This document shows, one piece after another, positions 1 through 8,766 of a stretch of 64,000 nt of DNA (its first letter is position 1; each line of letters begins with the position of its first letter). The notes under the pieces were generated by a model. That model saw only the letters and a program-made list of their open reading frames with translations. It did no database searches and had not been told where the DNA came from. The stretch covers positions 62,001 to 126,000 of the forward strand of contig CALWGV010000038.1 of NCBI GenBank assembly GCA_944380185.1, written 5' to 3'. The translations under genes and the position numbers were made by a program. The DNA is from an uncultured Lachnospiraceae bacterium (lineage in GTDB: Bacteria > Bacillota > Clostridia > Lachnospirales > Lachnospiraceae).

Positions 1-36
1 GCGCTCACCCTCCCGGAACGTCTCAATATATTTCAT
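1..36 (-). CDS. 5' end of a YhaM-like HD-domain nuclease gene (partial)
   Basis: Only the first 12 codons are in the window, reading MKYIETFREGER from an ATG at 36 on the minus strand, preceded by a purine-rich GGGAAGGGCGAG ribosome binding site. Clostridial YhaM-type 3'-5' exoribonucleases (OB fold plus HD domain) often begin with a very similar M-[RK]-Y-I-x-x-[FL]-R-E-G-[ED]-R stretch. The assignment rests on this short N-terminus alone and is tentative; the rest of the gene lies outside the window. Confidence 0.35.
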   Translation of the reverse strand, partial: MKYIETFREGER

Positions 37-92
37 CTGTCTCGCCCTTCCCTTTATCTCCTCTATCAATCAACAATATTTTTCTCGATGGC

Positions 93-155
93 GCCAGGGG
101 CAAAAGGCCTCCTGCAAGCAAGCTTGCGTCGGATTTTGACCTTTTGACCCTGGTA
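93..155. repeat. Dispersed palindromic repeat, copy 1
   Basis: This 63-bp intergenic element has outer arms GCCAGGGGCAAAAGG and CCTTTTGACCCTGGT that can pair, and an inner palindrome GCAAGCAAGCTTGC. Its right half (GTCGGATTTTGACCTTTT) recurs at 58824-58892, and in reverse orientation at 13245-13285. It lies between the divergently placed ends of the partial gene at 1-36 and the gene at 181-1578 and looks like a REP-type hairpin repeat rather than a simple terminator. Confidence 0.65.
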
Positions 156-180
156 TGATCCATATATAAAAGCGCGGCTT

Positions 181-1578
181 TTACCGGGCCTGCAAAGTCA
201 CCTCAAAATCCATCTCCACATATCCGTCCGCCCCGCTGCGGTATACCGTAAGGCTGATCACATCCCCCGTGCTGTAGCTCTCCAAAAAATTCTGCAGCTG
301 CCTCATGGTCAGAATATCCTGGTCCTTGCTGCCGACAATAATGTCACCGGCCTTCAGCCCGGCCAAATAGGCAGGACTGTCCATGACCACCCGGGTCACA
401 TATATCCCCGCCGGTATTCCGTTGGCCTCGGCGATATCCGCCGTGGCGTTCTGCCCCTGCACACCCAGATAGGCTGCATCGATACCGGAACTCAGAGACT
501 CGATAATCCCCTTCAGGCTGGAAATGCCGATGGCCACCGGCACCCCCGCCATCTCATCGCCATATTCGTCCGTCAGAATCCCCACGATCTCTCCGTTTGT
601 GTTAAACAGAAAGCCTCCGCCGTCCTCCGACACCGAGATATCGGCGTACAAAAGCTGAAAAGCCGTATCTGTGCCCGGCGCATTTGTCTGCACATAGGAC
701 ACCTGCCCCGTGACGACCGATCCGGAAAAGCCTGTCGGGCTCCCCGCGCCGATCACGGGGGTTGCGGCGGACACCTGATAGGAATTGCCCAGCACCAAAG
801 TCTGCGCCGAATCCAGGACCTCCTGGGATACGGCCCCCAGCGACACGCTGATTATGGCTATGCCCGTGACGCTGTCCGTCTTTTTGACTCTGGCCTCCAC
901 CGTCTCTCCGTTTACAAAGGTCACGGTAAGCGCCTCCGCATCTTCCACCGCCCCGTAGTCCGCCAGGATCAGCACCTCGGCGTCCGTCATGTAGATTACT
1001 GCCCCGGAGCTCTGATCGGCGCTGGATACCGGATTGTTAAACCAGTCCGTCTCCTGCGTCACACTGCTGACGGTCACCAGCCCATGGCTGATGGAGCGGT
1101 ACACCTCGCTGACCTTCTGATACCAGGCCAGGGAGATGGAACCCCAGGCGCTGTCCAGCTTTTCGGAGACTGCCCCGTCCACCATTTCCTGCAGGGCCTC
1201 GTTCCACTCCTCACCGGGGTCCGTCTCCTGGGGCTGCGTCTCCTCGGCCTGCGTGGTCTCGGGGGAGACTGTCTCACTCTCGCCGGTCTCTGCCGTTCCC
1301 TGGCTTTCCTCCGCTCCGTCATCGGTCTCCCCTTCCAGAGACGCCGTACCGTCCTCCTCGGGATCTCTCCCGATGGAAATCGTCTCGCTGCTCTCCTCCT
1401 CAGGATCCAGACGGGGCATAAAAAACCTCTGTCCCAGCACAAAAAAAAGCGACGCAACCAGGCCGAAAATAACGGCCGCCGCTATCAGCTTCAGAAACTT
1501 TCTGACGCGATAGCGTCTGCCCGTCGCCTTATCCATTATCGTTTCCCGGATAAATTCACGATTCTCAGAATCTGACAT
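181..1578 (-). CDS. Membrane-anchored HtrA-like protein with PDZ domain, catalytic triad lost
   Basis: A 465-residue protein with one N-terminal membrane segment (about residues 29-49), a long acidic Thr/Glu-rich linker (55-125), a trypsin-like HtrA core (about 165-365) and a C-terminal PDZ domain (about 370-465, with the LKAGDIIVG loop). Aligned by eye to HtrA/DegP, the His position (TNNHVV) reads LADYGAV near Y208, the Asp position (TDLAVL) reads TGIAII with G239, and the Ser motif GNSGGPL reads EDGGGFL with G320. All three catalytic residues therefore appear replaced, so it probably acts as a non-proteolytic binding or scaffold protein on the outer face of the membrane. The start has a GGAGA site 6 bases upstream. 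The HtrA/PDZ family call is firm; loss of activity is inferred from alignment. Confidence 0.8.
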   Translation of the reverse strand: MSDSENREFIRETIMDKATGRRYRVRKFLKLIAAAVIFGLVASLFFVLGQRFFMPRLDPEEESSETISIGRDPEEDGTASLEGETDDGAEESQGTAETGESETVSPETTQAEETQPQETDPGEEWNEALQEMVDGAVSEKLDSAWGSISLAWYQKVSEVYRSISHGLVTVSSVTQETDWFNNPVSSADQSSGAVIYMTDAEVLILADYGAVEDAEALTVTFVNGETVEARVKKTDSVTGIAIISVSLGAVSQEVLDSAQTLVLGNSYQVSAATPVIGAGSPTGFSGSVVTGQVSYVQTNAPGTDTAFQLLYADISVSEDGGGFLFNTNGEIVGILTDEYGDEMAGVPVAIGISSLKGIIESLSSGIDAAYLGVQGQNATADIAEANGIPAGIYVTRVVMDSPAYLAGLKAGDIIVGSKDQDILTMRQLQNFLESYSTGDVISLTVYRSGADGYVEMDFEVTLQAR

Positions 1579-1863
1579 CTCGTCTCTCCTTCTCTTTCGT
1601 CACGAGGGGTGACTGTGTCATATCGGCGCAGACATGTCTGTTTACCCCTATATTATAGTGGCAGCCCGAGATTTTGTGAAGCCCTTTTTGCGATGAAAGT
1701 CCCCTTCGCAATTTCCCGCGAATGGTCTATCTTATTTGTGCAAAATGATGTATACTGGAGATACACCTGTGAAACAGTCATCAGCACAAAGCTTCGCACC
1801 GCCGGCATCCGTCGGGGCTGCCGGCTCACGTAAACGAAAACACCTATTAAAAAGGGAAACGAC

Positions 1864-4317
1864 ATGAACAGTAAAGTATTGAAAACTCTTGAATTTGATA
1901 AAATCACGGCCCGGCTGGCCGAGTTTGCCACCACGCCCATGGGGCAGCGCCTCTGCCAGTCCTGTGCGCCCATGGATGATCTGGCGCAGATCGAGACGGC
2001 TCAGGCCCAGACCAGGGACGCTCTGGCCCGTCTCTATCGCCAGGGAAACATCTCCTTCTACGGGGCCGGAGATATCGGCGCTTCTCTGAAAAGACTGGAG
2101 ATCGGCAGCTCCCTTGGCATCTCCGAGCTCCTGGCCGTCGGCTCTCTGTTAAATGTGGCCGCCCAGGCCAGATCCTACGGCCGGGGCGAAAATCTCCGTC
2201 TGAGCACAGGGCGCAGCCAGGAGACGGCCGCCGATGACGAGGAAACCCACGACTGTCTGGAGGCCCTCTTTGCCGCCCTGGAGCCTCTCACGCAGATCGG
2301 CGGGGAGATCCGCCGCTGCATCCTGTCCGAGGAGGAGCTCTCTGACGACGCCAGTCCCCGGCTGTTCTCCATCCGCCGCTCCATCCGTCAGGCCGGAGAC
2401 CGGATACACAGCCAGCTGAACGAAATCGTCAACGCCAACCGCACCCAGCTGCAGGATGCCGTCATCACCATGCGCGGCGGCCGCTACTGTATTCCGGTAA
2501 AGGCCGAATACAAAAACCAGGTGAACGGCCTGGTGCACGACCAGTCCCAGAGCGGCTCCACCTTCTTCATCGAGCCCATGGCCATCGTCAAGCTTAACAA
2601 CGAGATCCGCGAGCTGGAGATCGCCGAGCAGAAGGAGATCGAGGCCATTCTGGCGCGCTTAAGCAACGACCTGGCTCCTCACACCGCTGAGCTTAACTCC
2701 GATCTGGAGATCCTGACCCAGCTGGACTACATCTTTGCCCGGGCAGCTCTGGCCCGGGATATGGACGCCGTCTGCCCCCGCTTCAATGAAGACGGAAAAA
2801 TCGATATCCGAAAGGGAAGGCACCCTCTGCTGAAAAAGGAATCCGTGGTCCCCATCGACGTGACGCTGGGCGACAGCTACAATACGCTGATCATCACCGG
2901 CCCCAACACCGGCGGCAAGACCGTATCCCTGAAAACCGTAGGACTTTTGACCCTGATGGGACAGGCGGGCCTGCATATCCCGGCCTACGACGGCTCTGTG
3001 CTCTCCGTCTTCCGGGAGGTCTACGCCGACATCGGCGATGAGCAGAGTATCGAGCAGAGTCTCAGCACCTTCTCCTCCCACATGACCAACATCGTCCGCA
3101 TTCTGTCCCAGGCCGACACTGACAGTCTGGTCCTCTTTGACGAGCTGTGCGCCGGCACCGATCCCACGGAAGGAGCTGCACTGGCCATATCCATCCTGGA
3201 TTTTCTGCACAACATGGACATAAAAGTCATGGCCACCACCCACTACAGCGAGATCAAGCTGTACGCGCTGGAGACGCCGGGCGTGGAAAATGCCAGCTGC
3301 GAGTTTGACGTGGAGACCCTGCGCCCCACCTACCGGCTGCTGATCGGCATTCCGGGCAAGAGCAATGCCTTTGCCATCGCGGGCAAGCTGGGCCTGCCCG
3401 AATTTCTGATCGATGACGCCTCCCGGCGCATCGGCACTCAGGATAAACACTTTGAGGACATTATCTCTGAGCTGCAGTCGGCCCGCGTCACTCTGGAGAA
3501 GGAAAAGGAGGAGGTCGCCGACTACAAGGCTCAGATCGCCAGACTCAAGGAGGATCTGGACAAAAACCGGGAGGATCTGGAGAACCGCCGCCAGCGCTAC
3601 CTGCAGAATGCCAACGAGGAGGCCAGGAAAGTGCTGGAGGATGCCAAGGCTTATGCCGACGAGACCATCCGCCGCTTAAACAAGCTCTCCTCGTCCTCGA
3701 AGGACATGCGGCAGATGGAGGCAGAGCGGACTGCTCTGCGGGAAAAGATTTCCCAGGCCGATAAAAAAGCCGCCGGAAGCGCTCCCCGGCCTAAAAAGCA
3801 GCACAAGGCCGCCGAATTTCATATCGGCGACGCCGTCCGCGTGCTGACCATGAATCTGACCGGCACAGTCAGCACCCTGCCCAATGCCAAGGGAGATCTC
3901 TATGTGCAGATGGGCATCCTGCGCTCCCAGGTCAACATCAAAGACCTGGAGCTCATCGACGAGCAGACCGTCACCGGTCCCGACGGCGCCGTCGGCGGAC
4001 CGAAAAAGAAAAAAGGACAGAAATCCAATATGAGCGGCATAGGCATGTCCAAGTCCCTTAGCGTCTCCCCGGAGATCAATCTGATCGGGATGACCGTGGA
4101 CGAGGCCATGCCTGCCCTGGACAAATACCTGGACGACGCCTACCTGGCTCACCTGCCCCAGGTGCGCATCATCCACGGGCGGGGCACCGGAGCCCTGCGC
4201 AACGCCACCCACAAGCTTCTGAAGAAAGCTCCTCAGGTGGAGGAGTTTCATCTGGGCGCCTTCGGAGAAGGGGATCACGGCGTGACCATCGCCAAGCTGA
4301 AGGAAGGAGCAAAATAA
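1864..4317 (+). CDS. mutS2: Endonuclease MutS2
   Basis: An 817-residue MutS2, a little longer than the usual 780-790. It has the helical lever/clamp region, a MutS-type ATPase with Walker A GPNTGGKT near residue 346 and a Walker B LVLFDELCAGTD, a charged coiled coil (about 515-640), and a C-terminal Smr nuclease domain with the HGRGTGALR motif. MutS2 proteins act on recombination intermediates or on stalled, collided ribosomes rather than in mismatch repair; there is no MutL partner here. The ATG follows AAAAGGGAAACGAC, a modest ribosome binding site. The stop lies one base before the response regulator start, so the three genes from 1864 to 6450 are probably one transcript. Confidence 0.95.
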   Translation: MNSKVLKTLEFDKITARLAEFATTPMGQRLCQSCAPMDDLAQIETAQAQTRDALARLYRQGNISFYGAGDIGASLKRLEIGSSLGISELLAVGSLLNVAAQARSYGRGENLRLSTGRSQETAADDEETHDCLEALFAALEPLTQIGGEIRRCILSEEELSDDASPRLFSIRRSIRQAGDRIHSQLNEIVNANRTQLQDAVITMRGGRYCIPVKAEYKNQVNGLVHDQSQSGSTFFIEPMAIVKLNNEIRELEIAEQKEIEAILARLSNDLAPHTAELNSDLEILTQLDYIFARAALARDMDAVCPRFNEDGKIDIRKGRHPLLKKESVVPIDVTLGDSYNTLIITGPNTGGKTVSLKTVGLLTLMGQAGLHIPAYDGSVLSVFREVYADIGDEQSIEQSLSTFSSHMTNIVRILSQADTDSLVLFDELCAGTDPTEGAALAISILDFLHNMDIKVMATTHYSEIKLYALETPGVENASCEFDVETLRPTYRLLIGIPGKSNAFAIAGKLGLPEFLIDDASRRIGTQDKHFEDIISELQSARVTLEKEKEEVADYKAQIARLKEDLDKNREDLENRRQRYLQNANEEARKVLEDAKAYADETIRRLNKLSSSSKDMRQMEAERTALREKISQADKKAAGSAPRPKKQHKAAEFHIGDAVRVLTMNLTGTVSTLPNAKGDLYVQMGILRSQVNIKDLELIDEQTVTGPDGAVGGPKKKKGQKSNMSGIGMSKSLSVSPEINLIGMTVDEAMPALDKYLDDAYLAHLPQVRIIHGRGTGALRNATHKLLKKAPQVEEFHLGAFGEGDHGVTIAKLKEGAK

Positions 4318-4318
4318 A

Positions 4319-5029
4319 ATGGCAGAAAAACAGAAAATCCTGATTGTGGACGACGATGAGAATATTGCGGAGCTGATCTCCCTGTATCTGACCAAGGAGT
4401 GCTTTGACACGCGGATGGTCTACAACGGCGAGGACGCCCTGACCCAGTTTCACCGCTTTAAACCGGACCTGATTCTCCTGGATTTGATGCTCCCCGGCAT
4501 CGACGGCTACCACGTCTGCCGGGAAATCCGCCGGGAGTCCTCCACCCCCATCATCATGCTCAGCGCCAAGGGGGAAGTCTTCGACAAGGTTCTGGGGCTG
4601 GAGCTGGGAGCTGACGACTATATGATCAAACCCTTCGACTCCAAGGAGCTGGTAGCCAGGGTAAAGGCGGTGCTGCGGCGCACTGCGGCCTCCCCTGCCG
4701 CGCAGGCTGCGCCGGCTCCCGAGGGGGACGTGGTCTCCTACCCCGACCTGGTGGTCAATCTGACCAATTATTCTGTGCAGTACATGGGAAAAAACGTGGA
4801 CATGCCGCCCAAGGAGCTGGAGCTTCTCTATTTTCTGGCCTCTTCGCCCAACCGGGTTTTCACCCGAGAGCAGCTGTTGGATCATATCTGGGGGTATGAA
4901 TACATCGGAGACACCCGCACCGTGGACGTACATATCAAGCGTCTGCGGGAAAAGATAAAGGATCATCCCTCCTGGTCCATCGCCACGGTCTGGGGCATCG
5001 GCTATAAATTCGAGGTGAAATCAAAATGA
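4319..5029 (+). CDS. OmpR-family response regulator
   Basis: A 236-residue two-component response regulator. The N-terminal receiver domain has the acidic pocket DDDE (11-14), phosphoacceptor D55 in LILLDLMLPG, and the conserved Lys of the MIKPFD motif. The C-terminal winged helix (about 135-232) has the OmpR/PhoB-type signature of GYEYIGDTRTVDVHIKRLR. A GAAGGAG ribosome binding site overlaps the end of mutS2, and the last 4 bases overlap the start of the kinase gene, so it works with that kinase. The target genes cannot be read from the sequence. Confidence 0.95.
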   Translation: MAEKQKILIVDDDENIAELISLYLTKECFDTRMVYNGEDALTQFHRFKPDLILLDLMLPGIDGYHVCREIRRESSTPIIMLSAKGEVFDKVLGLELGADDYMIKPFDSKELVARVKAVLRRTAASPAAQAAPAPEGDVVSYPDLVVNLTNYSVQYMGKNVDMPPKELELLYFLASSPNRVFTREQLLDHIWGYEYIGDTRTVDVHIKRLREKIKDHPSWSIATVWGIGYKFEVKSK

Positions 5030-6450
5030 GGCGTCATCTCTATGCCAAGTTTCTCCTTGGCTATCTGATCTTCGGCATTCTGGGCTTTCTGACCATCGCT
5101 TTTTTCTCGGCCCATCTGACCGAAGAATACCTGATCCGCTCCACCGGGGAAAAGCTCTACACGGAGGCCACGCTTCTGGCCGATGCCTGCTCCGTCCCCT
5201 ACAGCGACAGCAGTCCGGACATGGCCAGCGTAGAACCGGCCATGGATTCCGTAGCCGTCTACATGGGGGCCTCGGCATGGCTGATGGATCGTCAGGGTGA
5301 AATCGTCTACGACAGTGCGGGTACCGGCAGCGGCAAAGTCATCGACGGCTTTGATCCTGCCGCCAACGGACAGGCCCACTATATCATAGGACGCTTTTAC
5401 GATTATTTCAGCCAGGATATGATTACAGTCTGGGCACCGGTATCGGGCAATTACAACGTCTACGGCTACGTAGTTCTGCATCTGCCCCTGTCCTCCGCCC
5501 TGGAGTCCCGGGACGCCATTTTAAACGTGGTGTATCTGACCTTTCTGGTCATCTTCCTTCTGTCCCTGATTCTGCTGATCCTCTTTCAGTGGAACGTCTA
5601 CCGGCCCTTGAAAAAAATCACCGTGGCTGCCAGCCAGTTTGCCGACGGCAACCTGGACTACCGCTGCCAGATTCACTCCAGCGATGAGATGGGGTACCTG
5701 GCCGCCACGCTGAATTTTATGGCCGGAGAGCTGTGCAAGATGGAGGAATACCAGAGGAAATTTATTTCCAATGTCTCCCATGACTTCCGCTCTCCTCTGA
5801 CCACCATCAAGGGCTATCTGGAGGCCATGATTGACGGAACCATCCCGCCTGAGCTCCATGAAAAGTATATGAAGCTGGTGATCTCCGAGACCGAGCGGCT
5901 CAACAAGCTCACGCAGAACACCCTGGCTCTGCAGAGCTTAGAGAGCCGAGGCACATATTTGGACCTGACGGACTTCGATATCAATCAGGTAGTCAAAAAC
6001 ACGGCCGCCGCCTTCGAAGGCGCCTGTCTTCCCAAGAGGATCACCTTCGATCTGACCTTCTCCTCCCGGACCCTTTTCGTCCGGGCCGATTTAAGCAAGA
6101 TCCAGCAGGTTCTCTACAACCTGATTGACAATGCCATCAAATTCTCCCACAATGACTCCGTCATTTTTCTGGAGACCTCAGAGCGCTACGACAAGGTCTT
6201 TGTATCTGTGCGGGACACCGGCATCGGCATCCCCAAGGAAAGCCAGAAAAAAATCTGGGAGCGCTTCTACAAGACCGATTTATCCCGCGGCAAGGACAAA
6301 AAAGGCACCGGTCTGGGACTCTCCATCGTGAAGGAAATCATTCAGGCCCACGGTCAGAATATCGACGTGATCAGCACCGTGGGGGTGGGCACCGAATTTA
6401 TCTTCAGCCTGCAGAAATCACCCGAAAAAGCGGCCGTCCCTTCCGATTAA
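5026..6450 (+). CDS. Sensor histidine kinase, HAMP-HisKA-HATPase
   Basis: A 474-residue membrane kinase: first membrane segment about 9-29, an extracytoplasmic sensor region about 30-165, a second membrane segment about 168-190, a HAMP linker, HisKA with phosphoacceptor H252 in NVSHDFRSP, and a HATPase domain with N box NLIDNAIKF, G1 DTGIGIPKE and G2 GTGLGLSIV. The ATG overlaps the response regulator stop, with a GAGGTGA site inside the regulator gene. The layout is that of a PhoR/BaeS-type kinase; the signal is unknown, and the sensor region has no domain I can name. Confidence 0.93.
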   Translation: MRRHLYAKFLLGYLIFGILGFLTIAFFSAHLTEEYLIRSTGEKLYTEATLLADACSVPYSDSSPDMASVEPAMDSVAVYMGASAWLMDRQGEIVYDSAGTGSGKVIDGFDPAANGQAHYIIGRFYDYFSQDMITVWAPVSGNYNVYGYVVLHLPLSSALESRDAILNVVYLTFLVIFLLSLILLILFQWNVYRPLKKITVAASQFADGNLDYRCQIHSSDEMGYLAATLNFMAGELCKMEEYQRKFISNVSHDFRSPLTTIKGYLEAMIDGTIPPELHEKYMKLVISETERLNKLTQNTLALQSLESRGTYLDLTDFDINQVVKNTAAAFEGACLPKRITFDLTFSSRTLFVRADLSKIQQVLYNLIDNAIKFSHNDSVIFLETSERYDKVFVSVRDTGIGIPKESQKKIWERFYKTDLSRGKDKKGTGLGLSIVKEIIQAHGQNIDVISTVGVGTEFIFSLQKSPEKAAVPSD

Positions 6451-6467
6451 ATCGGAAGGGCAGCCGC
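6430..6467. terminator. Bidirectional terminator between the histidine kinase and prs
   Basis: A strong hairpin GCGGC-CGT-CCCTTCCGATT / AATCGGAAGGG-CA-GCCGC followed by TTTCTTATC on the plus strand and by CTTTTTC on the minus strand. It overlaps the last codons of the kinase and can serve both convergent transcripts. Confidence 0.85.
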
Positions 6468-6507
6468 TTTCTTATCTTTCTTATCTCTTTTATCTTCTGT
6501 TATCCGC

Positions 6508-7695
6508 TTATCTGCCCTGTCCGGCCTTCTGCTTTTCATTGTAGGCATTCAGGAACCGATGGATGCGTCCCACCGGATCGATATAATCCTCGATGGAAGA
6601 ATCATGGTTCAGGCTGTCGATCAGAAGGGCAATGTATTTGGCCATAGGCGCCGTAATATAGTAGGGCTTCTCAAAAAGCTCCGGTCTCTGATAAATCAGA
6701 TCCGTGGTCACGATGCGGTTAAAGACCCCCTCCTCGTAGGCGTGGTCAAAGCGGTCCAGACCGCCGGTAAAAAGACCGAAGGTGGCCAGAATAAAGATCC
6801 GGCCCGCGCCTCTTCTCTTGAGCTCTCTGGCCGTCTCCACTGCGGTCTCGCCGGAGGAAATCATATCGTCGATGATAATCAGATCCTTGCCGGAGATATC
6901 GCCGCCCAGATATTCGTGAGCCACCACGGGATTTTTGCCGTCCACCATCCTGCTGTAATCCCTGCGCTTGTAGAACATGCCCACATCGAGCCCCAGCACA
7001 TTGGCCAGATAGACCGCGCGCTTCATTCCGCCCTCATCGGGGCTGATGACCATCATATGGTCGCTGTCGATGGAGAGATCAGGCTCGGCCCCCAAAAGAG
7101 CCTTGATAAACTGATAGGCCGCCGTCACCGTCTCAAAGGTATTTAGAGGAATCGCGTTTTGAATCCTGGGATCATGGGCGTCAAAGGTGAGGATCTGATC
7201 CACCCCCATCCGGGTCAGCTCTCTGAGCGCCAGAGCACAGTCCAGAGACTCTCTTCCGTCCTTCATAATCTGACGGCTCTCATAGAGATAAGGCATGATC
7301 ACGGTAAGACGGCGGGCCTTTCCGTTGACCGCCGCAATGATTCTCTTGAGATTCTGAAAATGATCGTCGGGGGACATGGGATTTTTCTTTCCGCTGATGG
7401 TATAGGTGGTGCTGTAGTTGCATACATCCACAATCAGATACAGATCCATGCCGCGCACAGATTCCAGGATCACGCCCTTGCCTTCGCCGGAGCCGAATCT
7501 GGGAAGCTCGCTCCCCACCAGATAGGAATCCTTGACATAGCCCTCGAACACCCTTGCAATCTCCTGGGGACGCTTGCCGTCATGACGCCAGTTCACCAGA
7601 AACTCGTCCACCTTTTTTCCCATCTGCGTACATCCCTCCAGGGCGATAACCCCCAGAGGACCATAAGGTATGGAACTGCGGAATTTTTCTTCCAT
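6508..7695 (-). CDS. prs: Ribose-phosphate pyrophosphokinase, long form
   Basis: A 395-residue PRPP synthetase, which makes phosphoribosyl pyrophosphate from ribose 5-phosphate and ATP for nucleotide, His and Trp synthesis. The PRPP-binding loop is DLIIIDDMISSGETA, and the catalytic-flap and Asp motifs appear as FDAHDPRIQN and SPDEGG. The usual length is about 315, so this is the longer class that carries an extra N-terminal segment before the VNGKARRLTVIMPYL region. The start follows GGAGAAAAATAAAA. It begins two bases after the dnaC-like stop, so it is the last gene of a dnaD-dnaC-prs operon and ends at the terminator shared with the kinase gene. Confidence 0.93.
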   Translation of the reverse strand: MEEKFRSSIPYGPLGVIALEGCTQMGKKVDEFLVNWRHDGKRPQEIARVFEGYVKDSYLVGSELPRFGSGEGKGVILESVRGMDLYLIVDVCNYSTTYTISGKKNPMSPDDHFQNLKRIIAAVNGKARRLTVIMPYLYESRQIMKDGRESLDCALALRELTRMGVDQILTFDAHDPRIQNAIPLNTFETVTAAYQFIKALLGAEPDLSIDSDHMMVISPDEGGMKRAVYLANVLGLDVGMFYKRRDYSRMVDGKNPVVAHEYLGGDISGKDLIIIDDMISSGETAVETARELKRRGAGRIFILATFGLFTGGLDRFDHAYEEGVFNRIVTTDLIYQRPELFEKPYYITAPMAKYIALLIDSLNHDSSIEDYIDPVGRIHRFLNAYNEKQKAGQGR

Positions 7696-7697
7696 TT

Positions 7698-8711
7698 TTA
7701 TTTTTCTCCTCCGTGTCTTTTTCTCTGTTCACGCTGCTTCCAGATTCGAATATCCCCCGGCGGCATGGAGATAAAGTGAAAATTTTCCACCAGGCGGGAT
7801 CCGATTCTCTCCGAATACTCCCGCCCCAGCTGGCCGGGAGACAGATTCGTGGTGATGATCGTGGATTTTCCTGCAGACAATCTCTCGTTTAGACAATAGA
7901 AAAGCTGCGAGTTGGTAAAGCTGTTGCTCAGCTCTGTTCCCAGGTCATCGATAATCAAAAGGTCACATTCCAGAACGGCGCCCAGGCTTCTCTCCTCGGG
8001 AAATTCCTCATCCCGGGCAAAACGGTCCCGCGCCATCAGGTCAAACAGATCTGTGGCAGACAGATATACCACCGACAGATATCTCTCGATGAGCTCCTTG
8101 GCAATACAGCCGGCCAGAAAAGTCTTGCCGGTACCCGTGCTGCCGTAGAAAACCAGATTGCCGCCCTTCTGCTCAAACTCGTCGGCAAAGCGCCGGCAGC
8201 CGGCGATGACGTTCTGCATGTAGCGGCGCACGGTGACTCTAGTGCCCTCCATCAGCTCAGTCTCAGAATAACATAAGTCCGTGCAGGTGTCAAAGTTTTC
8301 CTCTTTCAGTTTTTCCCGAATGCGGGACTGATGATACAAAAGCTCCAGCTCTTTCTGGCGGAAGCACCGGCATTTTTTGCCCTCCACATAGCCGCTGTCC
8401 CGGCACAGAGGACAGTCGTAATGCATCTCCAGGTAATCCGGCTCATAGCCGGCTTTGGCCAGCAGCTCCTCCCTTTCCCGGCGAATTCTCGCGTATTCCT
8501 CCCGCAGGCTGTCCACCGCCCCCCTGTCTCCGTCCAGCAGACGGCGGGCCTGACGCACAGCCAGACTGGCCAGCCGGCCATCCAGCTCCTCCAGGCGCGG
8601 CAGCTGCCTATAGACCTTTTCCTGCCGTTCCTTCTGCCTGCGCCGGTTGCGGGACTGCTTGCGGTCATATTCCCGCATGATCGCATCATATTGTGAATTG
8701 TTGAGAGCCAT
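7698..8711 (-). CDS. dnaC: DnaC/DnaI-like helicase loader ATPase
   Basis: This AAA+ protein is 337 residues long from the chosen ATG at 8711, which follows AAGGAGGAGCT; an upstream in-frame ATG at 8762 has no good ribosome site. The N-terminal half is charged and helical with a Cys cluster CPLCRDSGY and KKCRCF that probably binds zinc. The C-terminal ATPase carries Walker A GSTGTGKTF near residue 192, Walker B LLIIDDLG, and an Arg finger region SERIGSRLVENF. It should load the replicative helicase (dnaB at 29679-31043) at replication forks. Directly downstream of dnaD and two bases before prs. Confidence 0.9.
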   Translation of the reverse strand: MALNNSQYDAIMREYDRKQSRNRRRQKERQEKVYRQLPRLEELDGRLASLAVRQARRLLDGDRGAVDSLREEYARIRREREELLAKAGYEPDYLEMHYDCPLCRDSGYVEGKKCRCFRQKELELLYHQSRIREKLKEENFDTCTDLCYSETELMEGTRVTVRRYMQNVIAGCRRFADEFEQKGGNLVFYGSTGTGKTFLAGCIAKELIERYLSVVYLSATDLFDLMARDRFARDEEFPEERSLGAVLECDLLIIDDLGTELSNSFTNSQLFYCLNERLSAGKSTIITTNLSPGQLGREYSERIGSRLVENFHFISMPPGDIRIWKQREQRKRHGGEK

Positions 8712-8766
8712 AGCTCCTCCTTTTCCCTGTCCGGGCAATACATCCGGCATGCCCTCATGCACGCCG

